Shown one piece after another: positions 1 through 6,785 of a stretch of 25,220 nt of DNA (positions are counted from its first letter, which is position 1; each line of letters opens with the position of its first letter). Location of the stretch: NCBI GenBank assembly GCA_031271325.1, contig JAISVY010000102.1, positions 1-25,220 of the forward strand. Direction: 5' to 3'. The position numbers were made by a program, and so were the translations under genes. The stretch comes from Oscillospiraceae bacterium. GTDB lineage: Bacteria; Bacillota; Clostridia; Oscillospirales; UBA929. Under the pieces are notes generated by a model. It ran no database searches, had not been told where the DNA came from, and worked only from the letters and a program-made list of their open reading frames with translations.

Positions 1-680
1 GGCGACTCGTAGCGCTGCGGCACGCCGCCGAGGAACGCCGCGACCGACTGCTCGACCTTTACGCCGAGCACGGAATGTGCGGGACCCGTCATGCCGAGGT
101 CGCTGATGAATCCGCAGCCGTTCGGCAGAACGCGTTCGTCGGAGGTTTGCACGTGGGTGTGCGTACCGAAGATCGCCGACACGCGCCCGTCGAAGTAATA
201 CGCAAACGCGGCTTTCTCACTGGTCGCTTCGGCGTGGAAATCAATAGCGTACAGATCGTCCGGGCGCGACTTTATCAGCGCGTCCAGAACACGGAACGGA
301 TTGTCGGCGTTCCATTCGCAGTTCAGCCTGCCGAGCAGGCACGCCACGGTCAGCCACCGCCCGGAGCGGAGCAGCAGCCGCGCCGCGCCCTCGCCGGGCG
401 TATCCCCCGAAAGGTTCAATGGGCGCAGCAGATAGGGGTTTTCCCTCAGCTCCGGGATGATCTGCTGCCGGTTCCATACGTGGTTACCGAGCGTCACGAT
501 GTCCGCGCCCGCGTCAAACAGCCGCCGCGCCTGTTCGGGGCGCAGCCCCAGCACATCGGCGTTTTCGCCGTTGACGGCGCAAACGTCCGCGCCGTAAAAT
601 TGCCGCAGCGGGCGCAGCTTGGTTTCAATGATCCGAAGCCCCGCCTCGCCGCAAACGTCGCCGAAAGCCAGCAGAACCAT
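1..680 (-). CDS. ymdB: YmdB-family metallophosphoesterase (TIGR00282 type), 3' end cut by window edge
   Basis: The minus-strand frame starting with ATG at 680 reads to the window edge, giving 226 residues of a family that is usually about 260. Visible metallophosphoesterase motifs, in order, are Asp8 in the N-terminal FGDVCGEAG, NGEN near residue 38, GNHVW, DFHAEATSEK, GTHTHVQTSDER and ISDLGMTGP. These supply the expected Asp, Glu, Asn and His ligands of a two-metal centre. The family is known for 2',3'-cyclic nucleotide phosphodiesterase activity, and in Bacillus subtilis the gene follows rny and affects biofilm and motility expression. Here too it lies directly downstream of rny on the same strand, across a 274-bp repeat-rich spacer. 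No stop codon is visible inside the window. The identification rests on motifs and synteny. Confidence 0.93.
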   Translation of the reverse strand, partial: MVLLAFGDVCGEAGLRIIETKLRPLRQFYGADVCAVNGENADVLGLRPEQARRLFDAGADIVTLGNHVWNRQQIIPELRENPYLLRPLNLSGDTPGEGAARLLLRSGRWLTVACLLGRLNCEWNADNPFRVLDALIKSRPDDLYAIDFHAEATSEKAAFAYYFDGRVSAIFGTHTHVQTSDERVLPNGCGFISDLGMTGPAHSVLGVKVEQSVAAFLGGVPQRYES

Positions 681-703
681 ACAACCGCCCCTCTCGTTTT
701 ACC

Positions 704-733
704 AGTATCCCCCGCCCAAAGGCGGGGGATACT
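704..733. repeat. Perfect 13-bp stem, 4-nt loop hairpin
   Basis: Positions 704-716 (AGTATCCCCCGCC) are exactly complementary to 721-733, with the loop CAAA or its complement. It sits 24 bp upstream of the ymdB start, so it would form in the rny-ymdB read-through RNA. There is no adjacent T-tract on the minus strand, so it is not a classical intrinsic terminator. It could be an RNA-processing or stability element, or part of the neighbouring GC-rich repeat. Confidence 0.7.
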
Positions 734-815
734 GTAGGGGCGGCGTTCTTGCCGCCCGCCGTCTGTTTGTTTCGCGGGTTGTCCGTACGCGGGCGGGAAT
801 AATCCCGCCCCTACA
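733..815. repeat. GC-rich palindromic element with TGTAGGGGCGG ends, copy 1
   Basis: The ends are an exact 11-bp inverted repeat: TGTAGGGGCGG at 733-743 and its complement at 805-815. Inside are two smaller palindromes: GGCGGC with GCCGCC in the left half, and GGGCGGGA with TCCCGCCC at 791-810. A degenerate second copy lies at 15994-16058. The structure resembles a non-coding miniature palindromic repeat, and nothing protein-coding is present. Confidence 0.7.
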
Positions 816-907
816 GGATGGAAATGGTCAATTGGGACGTAGGGTGCGGCATCCTTGACGCGCCGTAGACATCCCCCGGCGGCAGAGACAACGTCGTCTT
901 CGTCTTT

Positions 908-941
908 AATTGTAAATTGTTAACTGTCAATTGTCCATTGT
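908..941. repeat. 34-nt CAATTG-rich repeat, copy 1
   Basis: The stretch is built from degenerate units of the form AATTGTNNATTGT. Its reverse complement matches 6561-6594 at 29 of 34 positions, so the same element occurs in opposite orientation in the spacer after oadB. Here it lies 14 bp beyond the rny stop codon. Function unknown. Confidence 0.75.
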
Positions 942-954
942 TTTGACCCCGCCG

Positions 955-2508
955 CTACTTGGCGTACTCGATATGCCGTATTTCGCGGATGAGGTGTACT
1001 TTGATCTGACCGGGGTATTCGAGGTCGGATTCGATCTTCTTGGCCAGTTCCCGCGCGAGCAGAATCATCCGGTCGTCGTTGATCGCTTCCGGCTTGACCA
1101 TGATGCGGATTTCGCGCCCGGCTTGGATGGCGAACGATTTGTCTACGCCGTCGAACGAGCACGCCAGCTCTTCCAGCTTCTCAAGGCGCTTGATGTAGTT
1201 CTCCAGGTTCTCGCGCCGCGCGCCGGGGCGGGCTGCGGATATGGCGTCGGCGGCCTGCACGAGGCTCGCGATGATCGTCTTCGGCTCAACGTCGCCGTGG
1301 TGCGCCTGTATCGCGTGCAATACCTCGTTGTTCTCTTTGTATTTCCGGGCGAGGTCAACGCCGATCGCAACGTGGCTGCCCTCTACTTCGTGGTCAATCG
1401 CCTTGCCTAAGTCGTGCAGCAGACCGGCGCGTTTCGCGAGCAGCGGGTCGATCCCAAGCTCGGACGCCATCAGCCCGGACAGCAGCGCCACTTCAATCGA
1501 ATGCTGCAGCACGTTTTGACCGTAACTGGTGCGGTATTTCATCCGCCCCAGCAGTTTGACCAGCTCGGGGTGTATGCCGTGGACGCCCGTCTCGAAGGTC
1601 GCGCGTTCCCCTTCGGCGCGGATGATCGTCTCGATTTCGCGCCGGGACTTTTCCACAACCTCTTCGATGCGGGCGGGGTGGATGCGCCCGTCTACAATCA
1701 GTTTCTCAAGGCTCAGGCGGGCGGTCTCGCGCCGCACCGGGTCAAAGGAGGAAAGGGTGATCGCCTCCGGCGTGTCGTCGATGATCAGGTCAACGCCGGT
1801 GAGGGTTTCGAGGGTACGGATGTTGCGCCCCTCGCGCCCGATAATACGCCCCTTCATTTCGTCGTTGGGCAGATGGACGACCGATACGGTTGCCTCGGTC
1901 ACGTGATCGCTCGCCACCTTTTGAATCGCGAGCGAGATGATTTCCCGCGCTTTTTGGTCGGCGTCGTCTTTGAAGCGGTCCTCGATGTCTTTGATCTTCA
2001 TCGCCATCTCGTGGGTAACTTCGCTCTCGACGTTCTTGATTAAGTAGACCTTCGCCTCTTCGGTCGAGAAACCGGACAGCTTTTCCAGCATTTCCATCTG
2101 GCTGCGTTTGATCAGAGCGATTTCGTCACGGGCTTCGTCGGCCGCTTTGTGTTTTTCGCTCAGCTGTTCTTCTTTGCGCTCTAGGTTTTCCAGTTTTTTG
2201 TCGTAATTTTCTTCCTTTTGCTGTAAGCGGCGTTCCTGCTTCTGCAGTTCGGAGCGGCGGTCTTTGATCTCCTGCTCGGCTTCTTGGCGGTTGCGGTGGA
2301 TTTCGTCTTTGGCTTCCAGCAGCGCTTCGCGTTTTTTGCTCTCCGAGGCTTTAATGGCTTCGTTGACGATGCGGCGGGCTTCTTCTTCCGCGCTGGCAAT
2401 CTCTTTTTCCGCTACGTTTTTCCGGTATCGTATCCCGAGCGGAAACGCTACGGCAACGCCGGCCAACAGCGCCAATATGGGAAGGATGAATTGCAATGCG
2501 ATGGGCAC
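955..2508 (-). CDS. rny: Ribonuclease Y
   Basis: The predicted 517-residue protein matches the usual length and domain order of RNase Y, the membrane-anchored endoribonuclease that initiates mRNA decay in many Firmicutes. There is an N-terminal transmembrane helix (about residues 4-27), then a long charged coiled coil (about 30-190). A KH RNA-binding domain contains the GRIIGREGRN loop (220-229), and the HD catalytic domain contains the His-Asp pair at 365-366 in AGLLHDLGKAID. The start is GTG at 2508, chosen because GGAGGTG lies 5 nt upstream (2514-2520) and the membrane helix follows at once. A sigma-A-like promoter lies at 2595-2623, giving a leader of roughly 80 nt. It is followed on the same strand by ymdB, a widespread pairing. 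Confidence 0.98.
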   Translation of the reverse strand: MPIALQFILPILALLAGVAVAFPLGIRYRKNVAEKEIASAEEEARRIVNEAIKASESKKREALLEAKDEIHRNRQEAEQEIKDRRSELQKQERRLQQKEENYDKKLENLERKEEQLSEKHKAADEARDEIALIKRSQMEMLEKLSGFSTEEAKVYLIKNVESEVTHEMAMKIKDIEDRFKDDADQKAREIISLAIQKVASDHVTEATVSVVHLPNDEMKGRIIGREGRNIRTLETLTGVDLIIDDTPEAITLSSFDPVRRETARLSLEKLIVDGRIHPARIEEVVEKSRREIETIIRAEGERATFETGVHGIHPELVKLLGRMKYRTSYGQNVLQHSIEVALLSGLMASELGIDPLLAKRAGLLHDLGKAIDHEVEGSHVAIGVDLARKYKENNEVLHAIQAHHGDVEPKTIIASLVQAADAISAARPGARRENLENYIKRLEKLEELACSFDGVDKSFAIQAGREIRIMVKPEAINDDRMILLARELAKKIESDLEYPGQIKVHLIREIRHIEYAK

Positions 2509-2553
2509 GGGTGCACCTCCGTAAAGTTTTAGTATGAGTACAATGCAAGGTCA

Positions 2554-2567
2554 CGGGGACAACCCCG
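2554..2567 (-). other. Small hairpin in the rny leader
   Basis: CGGGG-ACAA-CCCCG forms a 5-bp stem in the untranslated leader between the predicted promoter and the rny ribosome binding site. RNase Y leaders can be targets of autoregulation in other species. Whether this hairpin takes part is speculation. Confidence 0.35.
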
Positions 2568-2594
2568 ATTCAATACAAAGTTATCATCCGATAT

Positions 2595-2623
2595 AGTTTA
2601 TAGAAAAAAAAGCGTTATGTCAA
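2595..2623 (-). promoter_or_regulatory. Predicted sigma-A promoter for rny
   Basis: On the minus strand, TTGACA (2623-2618) is followed by a 17-nt spacer and TAAACT (2600-2595), within a locally AT-rich stretch. The -35 is perfect and the -10 matches the consensus at four positions. An overlapping TATAAA with a 15-nt spacer is an alternative. It is the only clear promoter upstream of rny. Confidence 0.65.
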
Positions 2624-2890
2624 GCAAAAATTCGCGTTTCTCCACGGCGAACGCAAACGCATGACAGGCAAAAAGCACGAACCGCGCAGGGTGCGACGCC
2701 CCGGCGCGCCGTTTCAGAACGGCGGCATTGGCTGCTTGCGCGTGCCGGGGTCGTTACGCCCAGCGGATACACCGCTGTTTTGCGAGGGCGCGCTGTCATG
2801 CGTTTGGCGCGGGGGGACAGGGGGCGTCTTCCGTTTTTCAAAAAAAACGACGGTTTTAACAATATTTGTCTTCCGTTTTTTATTTATGCG
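2624..2890. other. Non-coding spacer between the divergent rny and oadA transcripts
   Basis: The roughly 450-bp gap between the start codons of rny (2508) and oadA (2963) contains the rny promoter and leader, the oadA promoter, and this middle section. Here I see only a run of A and T residues near 2834-2860 that can pair weakly (CGTTTTT with AAAAACG). The ORFs crossing it on both strands lack ribosome binding sites and recognisable domains. Confidence 0.5.
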
Positions 2891-2899
2891 TGATATACT
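2891..2899 (+). promoter_or_regulatory. Extended -10 promoter for the oxaloacetate decarboxylase operon
   Basis: TGATATACT combines the extended -10 TG dinucleotide (2891-2892) with TATACT (2894-2899). The hexamer 17 nt upstream (TTCCGT, 2871-2876) is a poor -35, as is common for extended -10 promoters. Transcription would start near 2906, leaving a leader of about 57 nt before the ATG at 2963. Confidence 0.6.
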
Positions 2900-2962
2900 A
2901 GCTTTTGAATGCGCAAGTTTATCAGCCGGTATACCGTGCTTGGAAAGGAATGGTCAAATCCC

Positions 2963-4339
2963 ATGAAGGTTCGCTTTACCGAAACCGTCCTGCGTGACGC
3001 GGGACAATCCCTGATCGCGACCCGCCTCCCGTACGCAAAGTTTGAGGGCGCTCTCGAAACGCTCGACAAGGCGGGGTATTACTCGCTGGAATGCTGGGGC
3101 GGCGCGACGTTCGACACATGCCTCCGCTATCTCGGCGAGGATCCGTGGCAGCGGCTGCGCGACATCCGCAAGCGCGTGAAAAACACCAAGCTGCAAATGC
3201 TGCTGCGCGGGCAGAATCTTTTGGGATACAAGCATTACCCGGACGATGTGGTGCGTAAGTTCGTCGAGCTGTCGGTCAAGAACGGCATCGACGTAATCCG
3301 CATCTTCGACGCGCTGAACGACCTCCGCAACCTGGAAGTGTCGGTGAAAGAGACCGTTAAGAACGGCGGAACGGCGCAGGTTGCCATTTCCTACACCACA
3401 AGCCCCGTCCACACGCTGGAGAATTATGTCCAGCTGATCAAGAAAATCGAAGAGATGGGCGCGACCGAGCTGTGCATCAAAGACATGGCCGGCATCATGT
3501 CCCCGCAGGAATGCTACGACCTTGTCAAGGCTATCAAGGAAAACTGCAAGCTCCCGCTGCAGCTGCACACCCACAGCACCACCGGCATGGCTTTTATGAC
3601 CTACCTCAAAGGTATCGAGGCGGGCGCGGACGGCATCGACACCGCGATCTCCTGTATGTCCGGCGGCACCAGCCAGCCCGCGACCGAGACGCTGGCGTTC
3701 GCGCTGAACCAGATGGGCTACGAAACCGGCATCGATTATCCGGTGCTGCAAAAAATCAATGATTACTTCCGCCCGATTCAGGAAGCCTATGTAAAAGACG
3801 GTTTGCTCGATCCCAAAGTCATGATGACCGACACCGACGCGCTGAACTATCAAATCCCCGGCGGAATGCTCTCCAACCTGATCAGCCAGCTGAAGGGCGC
3901 GAACGCGATGGATAAGCTCCCGCAGGTGCTGGAGGAGACGCCGCGCGTCCGTAAAGACATGGGTTACCCGCCGCTGGTCACCCCGACCAGCCAGATCGTG
4001 GGCGTACAGGCCGCGACCAACGTTTTGGTCGGCGAGCGGTACAAGAACGTGTCGAAGGAAGTCACATCCTACCTGCGCGGCGAATACGGTCTGCCTCCGG
4101 GGGAAGTCAGCGAAGACTTAATCAAGAAGGTATTGGGCGATGACAAACCCTACACCGGACGCTTCGCCGAAACGCTGGAACCGGGGTTCGAGAAGGGCAA
4201 GCGCGAGATCGGAGGCAAAGCCCGCAGTGACGAAGATGTGCTGTCCTACATCGTGTTCCCGCAGGTTTTTGAAAAATTCGCAGACGAACGCGAGGAGCGC
4301 GAGCGCAACCGCGTTCGCTACTCCATCGTCAAAGCATAA
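2963..4339 (+). CDS. oadA: Oxaloacetate decarboxylase carboxyltransferase (alpha) subunit without biotin domain
   Basis: This 458-residue protein is a TIM-barrel biotin-dependent carboxyltransferase of the OadA, pyruvate carboxylase and transcarboxylase 5S superfamily. It moves the carboxyl group of oxaloacetate to carrier biotin, leaving pyruvate. Visible hallmarks are RDAGQSL with the metal-ligand Asp12, CIKDMAG with the probable carboxylated Lys173, LHTHSTTG with metal ligands His202 and His204, and SGGTSQP. The conserved PYC/OADA domain follows. The protein ends without the biotinyl domain that is fused to enterobacterial OadA, and that function is supplied by the gene at 4894. I chose ATG 2963 because homology begins there. 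The in-frame ATG at 2909 has no ribosome binding site and would lie at the predicted transcription start. GGAAAGGA lies 13 nt upstream, a somewhat long spacing. A transcarboxylase role cannot be wholly excluded, but the OadB neighbour argues for decarboxylation. Confidence 0.93.
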   Translation: MKVRFTETVLRDAGQSLIATRLPYAKFEGALETLDKAGYYSLECWGGATFDTCLRYLGEDPWQRLRDIRKRVKNTKLQMLLRGQNLLGYKHYPDDVVRKFVELSVKNGIDVIRIFDALNDLRNLEVSVKETVKNGGTAQVAISYTTSPVHTLENYVQLIKKIEEMGATELCIKDMAGIMSPQECYDLVKAIKENCKLPLQLHTHSTTGMAFMTYLKGIEAGADGIDTAISCMSGGTSQPATETLAFALNQMGYETGIDYPVLQKINDYFRPIQEAYVKDGLLDPKVMMTDTDALNYQIPGGMLSNLISQLKGANAMDKLPQVLEETPRVRKDMGYPPLVTPTSQIVGVQAATNVLVGERYKNVSKEVTSYLRGEYGLPPGEVSEDLIKKVLGDDKPYTGRFAETLEPGFEKGKREIGGKARSDEDVLSYIVFPQVFEKFADEREERERNRVRYSIVKA

Positions 4340-4354
4340 GGGGAGGAATCATCT

Positions 4355-4711
4355 ATGCTGTTTCTCACCGCCATTGAGGAGATCTCTATTCCCAACGCGC
4401 TGCTGCTCAGCCTGATCGGGTTTTCCGTGGTGTTTATCGCGCTGATCTCGATCATCGCCGTCATCAAAGTCATCGCGACGCTCTCGCAGTCTAAGAATGC
4501 CGCCGTCCCCGCGCCCGCCGTGAGCGCGCCCAAATCCCCCGTCCCTGCGGCCGCCGCCGCAGGAAAGGTCCCCGCTGCGGGTTCACAGGGGGAGATTGAC
4601 CTATACACCGTGGACGACCAGACCGCCGCCATGCTGATGGCGATTGTCGCCGACGACCTCAAGGTTCCGCTCAACACCCTGCGCTTCACCTCGATCCGGG
4701 AAGCTTCTTAA
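4355..4711 (+). CDS. oadG: OadG-like small membrane subunit of the decarboxylase
   Basis: This 118-residue protein has one strong N-terminal transmembrane helix (about residues 12-40), an Ala/Pro-rich flexible linker (about 47-77) and a short C-terminal domain. The C-terminal domain, DDQTAAMLMAIVADDL followed by a basic SIREA tail, resembles OadG and MmdD proteins, which tether the carboxyltransferase and carrier to the membrane subunit. It begins 15 bp after oadA with GGGGAGG 9 nt before the ATG, so the two are co-transcribed. The family is poorly conserved in sequence, so the assignment rests on topology and position as much as on motifs. Confidence 0.85.
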   Translation: MLFLTAIEEISIPNALLLSLIGFSVVFIALISIIAVIKVIATLSQSKNAAVPAPAVSAPKSPVPAAAAAGKVPAAGSQGEIDLYTVDDQTAAMLMAIVADDLKVPLNTLRFTSIREAS

Positions 4712-4893
4712 AACTCCCGTCATTCAATCGGGTCACTCTAAAAACCTCCCGCTCCGCTCGTTCGCCTGGCGGCGAACAAGAGGTTTTTAGAGCTTCTCGA
4801 TTGCCTCACCCCGCCGGAGCGGGAGATTTTTAGAGTGACACATCCGAGAAAAACCGCGGTTTTTCAAGGGATAAAATTAGGAGGACAAACAAA
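4712..4893. other. Structured intra-operon spacer between oadG and the biotin carrier gene
   Basis: The 182-bp gap is unusually long for this operon and is almost wholly palindromic (see the repeat at 4732-4865). It ends in an AGGAGG ribosome binding site (4879-4884) for the biotin carrier. I see no promoter in it. Confidence 0.6.
4732..4865. repeat. CTCTAAAAACC palindromic repeat, copy 1
   Basis: The outer arms 4732-4756 and 4815-4839 are complementary at 24 of 25 positions. A nested pair (CTCTAAAAACCTC at 4736-4748 with its exact complement at 4780-4792) and an inner GTTCGC/GCGAAC palindrome lie between them. The element is followed by an 18-bp perfect palindrome, GAAAAACCGCGGTTTTTC, at 4848-4865. 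The tail ATCCGAGAAAAACC...GTTTTTC is nearly repeated at 22241-22265, and a diverged copy lies at 13837-14030. The nested arms allow alternative foldings in the RNA. Confidence 0.8.
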
Positions 4894-5295
4894 ATGAAAT
4901 ACAAGGTTACGCTGAACCAAAAAGTTTACGAAATCGAGGTCGAGCAGGGCGAAGCCATTCTGGTGGATGTCGCCGACGCTACCGTCGCGGCTCCCGCTCC
5001 GGTTGCAGCCCCCGTTCCCGCTGCCGCTCCCGCCGCGGCACCCGCGGTGCCCGCGCCTGCGGCGGTGCCTGTCGTAGGGGCGGGCGAAGTGATCGCGTCG
5101 CCGCTGCCGGGCAATATCCTTGCCGTGAAGGTCGCCGCCGGGGAAGCGGTATCAAAGGGTCAGGTTCTGATCATCATCGAGGCGATGAAGATGGAAAACG
5201 AAGTGCTCGCCCCGCGCGACGGCACGGTCGCGCAGGTCGTCACCTCCAAAGGCTCCATCGTGGAAACCGGCGCGCCCCTGCTCACGCTGCAATAA
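4894..5295 (+). CDS. Free-standing biotin carboxyl carrier protein of the decarboxylase
   Basis: This 133-residue protein has a short N-terminal segment (1-30), an Ala/Pro/Val-rich swinging linker (about 31-65) and a C-terminal biotinyl/lipoyl domain. The domain carries the diagnostic EAMKMENE motif, in which Lys99 is the biotinylated residue. The carrier accepts the carboxyl group from the carboxyltransferase at 2963 and delivers it to the membrane subunit OadB. It starts at ATG 4894, 9 nt after AGGAGG. It lies between oadG and oadB with only 9 bp to oadB, so it is the dedicated carrier and not the acetyl-CoA carboxylase one. The long palindromic spacer upstream may set its expression relative to oadA and oadG. 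Confidence 0.94.
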   Translation: MKYKVTLNQKVYEIEVEQGEAILVDVADATVAAPAPVAAPVPAAAPAAAPAVPAPAAVPVVGAGEVIASPLPGNILAVKVAAGEAVSKGQVLIIIEAMKMENEVLAPRDGTVAQVVTSKGSIVETGAPLLTLQ

Positions 5296-5304
5296 GGGGG
5301 CCGG

Positions 5305-6558
5305 ATGATGGATATAGGAAAAATTGTCAACGACCTGTGGGTCGAATCCGGTTTTAACCAGCTGTTCGTCCACTGGGAAAACGCCGTGATGATCGTCGTC
5401 GCCTGTGTGCTGCTCTACCTCGCGATTGTGCGCGGGTTCGAGCCGCTGCTGCTGATGGGCATCGCGTTCGGAATGCTGCTCGCGAACCTGCCGCTCAGCG
5501 GCATGATGCACATGGAATTTTTCTCCGGCAAGGCTTTAAGTGAAATCAGCTTTTCACAGGTTCTGCATGAGGGCGGGATATTAGACGTTTTATATCTCGG
5601 CGTCAAACTGAATATCTATCCCTGCCTGATCTTCATGGGCATCGGCGCGATGACCGACTTCGGTCCGATGCTCGCGCGCCCGTCTTCGATGATTCTCGGC
5701 GCGGCGGCGCAGCTCGGCATCTATTGCGCGTTCATCCTCGCCATCCTGTTCGGCTTCCTGCCGAACGTCGCGGCCGCCATCGGCATCATCGGCGGCGCGG
5801 ACGGTCCCACCGCCATCTTCACCGCGTCTATGCTGGCTCCGCAGTATCTCGGACCGATCGCAATCGCCGCGTATTCGTATATGGCGCTGATCCCGCTGAT
5901 TCAGCCGCCGATCATGAAGGCGCTGACCACGAGGAAAGAGCGCGAGACGGTGATGACGCAGTCGAAGCCGGTGTCCAAAACCACCAAGGTGGTGTTCCCG
6001 ATTGCGGTCACCATTTTCTGCGTGCTGCTGCTGCCCTCGGTCGCCCCGCTGATCGGCTGCCTGATGCTGGGCAACCTCTTCCGCGAATCCGGCGTGGTAG
6101 ACCGCCTGAGCGACACCTCGCAGAACGCGCTGCTGAACATCGTCACCATCTTCTTAAGCACCACCGTCGGCGCCACCAGCGTCGGTTATATCCCCAAAGC
6201 GGTTGACGCTCTGGGCAACGTCACCGACGCGACCAACGTCGGGTTCCTCTCGTCGTCCACCCTGCTGATCATCCTGCTGGGCTTGGTGGCGTTCAGTTTC
6301 TCCACCGTCGGCGGCGTGCTCTTCGGCAAGATCATGTACGCTGTGACCGGCGGCAAGGTCAACCCGCTGATCGGCTCCGCCGGCGTCTCCGCCGTCCCGA
6401 TGGCGGCGCGCGTGTCGCAGAACGTCGGCTCGAAATACAACCCCAGCAACTATCTGCTGATGCACGCGATGGGTCCGAATGTGGCCGGCGTTATCGGCTC
6501 CGCCGTCGCGGCCGGTTTCTTCATCGCCGTAGGCCGCGCGCTGGAGTGGATTCCGTAA
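5305..6558 (+). CDS. oadB: Sodium ion-translocating decarboxylase beta subunit
   Basis: This 417-residue, highly hydrophobic protein with about nine to eleven membrane segments is the integral membrane subunit. It decarboxylates carboxybiotin and exports sodium ions. The family signature GGADGPTAIF occurs at residues 163-172, with the sodium-binding Asp166. The C-terminal region contains the conserved segment GPNVAGVIGSAVAAG. OadB, MmdB and GcdB are close relatives, and the substrate is set by the alpha subunit, here of oxaloacetate type. Two adjacent ATG codons exist (5305 and 5308). AAGGGGG at 5294-5300 is 4 nt from the first and 7 nt from the second, so 5308 may be the true start. It is the last gene of the operon. 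Confidence 0.95.
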   Translation: MMDIGKIVNDLWVESGFNQLFVHWENAVMIVVACVLLYLAIVRGFEPLLLMGIAFGMLLANLPLSGMMHMEFFSGKALSEISFSQVLHEGGILDVLYLGVKLNIYPCLIFMGIGAMTDFGPMLARPSSMILGAAAQLGIYCAFILAILFGFLPNVAAAIGIIGGADGPTAIFTASMLAPQYLGPIAIAAYSYMALIPLIQPPIMKALTTRKERETVMTQSKPVSKTTKVVFPIAVTIFCVLLLPSVAPLIGCLMLGNLFRESGVVDRLSDTSQNALLNIVTIFLSTTVGATSVGYIPKAVDALGNVTDATNVGFLSSSTLLIILLGLVAFSFSTVGGVLFGKIMYAVTGGKVNPLIGSAGVSAVPMAARVSQNVGSKYNPSNYLLMHAMGPNVAGVIGSAVAAGFFIAVGRALEWIP

Positions 6559-6560
6559 TG

Positions 6561-6594
6561 ACAATGTACAATTGACAGTTGACGATGGACAATT
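6561..6594. repeat. 34-nt CAATTG-rich repeat, copy 2
   Basis: The reverse complement of this stretch agrees with 908-941 at 29 of 34 positions. It begins 2 bp after the oadB stop codon, and the copy at 908 begins similarly close to the rny stop, so both lie at the 3' ends of genes. Confidence 0.75.
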
Positions 6595-6739
6595 AGGACG
6601 GTGGCTCCCCGTCCCCCAATTGTCAATTGTTTGTGCCTCCCCGCGAGGCGGGTTCACGCTTCGTTTTCAAGCCGGGGCGAAGGGGTTTTAGCGTGGCACA
6701 ATTAGGACGCAACCCTTTGTGACGGCGTCCTCATTCTAA

Positions 6740-6765
6740 CCGCAAAAAACATCGGTTTTTTGCGG
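6740..6765. repeat. 11-bp stem hairpin upstream of the PMT-family gene
   Basis: CCGCAAAAAAC at 6740-6750 is exactly complementary to 6755-6765, with the loop ATCG. The stem ends 20 bp before the next start codon. The T-run is inside the stem and not after it, so it is at best an atypical terminator for the oad operon. It resembles the A/T-rich hairpins of the CTCTAAAAACC repeats. Confidence 0.55.
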
Positions 6766-6785
6766 AACTCAGCCGGGGTGAGCAT

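Larger units (their letters stand above)
681..954. repeat. Repeat-rich spacer between rny and ymdB
   Basis: This 274-bp spacer has no credible gene. It holds a perfect 13-bp inverted repeat with a 4-nt loop (704-733) and an element with 11-bp terminal inverted repeats (733-743 with 805-815, consensus TGTAGGGGCGG). A short CAATTGGGACG-type stretch follows near 830, and then a 34-nt CAATTG-rich repeat at 908-941. Related copies of the last two kinds occur elsewhere in the window. The plus-strand ORFs running across it are low-complexity shadows. Confidence 0.75.
6559..6785. repeat. Repeat-rich spacer after oadB
   Basis: This spacer of 227 bp has no gene. It contains the 34-nt CAATTG-rich repeat (6561-6594), CAATTGTCAATTGT (6617-6630), two copies of ACAATTAGGACG or a close variant (about 6589-6600 and 6699-6710), and a GGACGC/GCGTCC hairpin (6706-6731). 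It also has an 11-bp stem of CCGCAAAAAAC with a 4-nt loop (6740-6765). No confident promoter for the downstream cluster and no classical terminator with a trailing T-tract was found. Confidence 0.65.

Noticed and set aside
2661..2966. 101-codon plus-strand frame between rny and oadA
   Set aside because: No ribosome binding site, no domain, and it runs through the oadA promoter and into the oadA start.
4732..4865. CRISPR-like or riboswitch interpretation of the oad-operon palindrome
   Set aside because: There are no regularly spaced direct repeats with unique spacers, and no match to a riboswitch core that I recognise. Dispersed palindromic repeat is the simpler reading.
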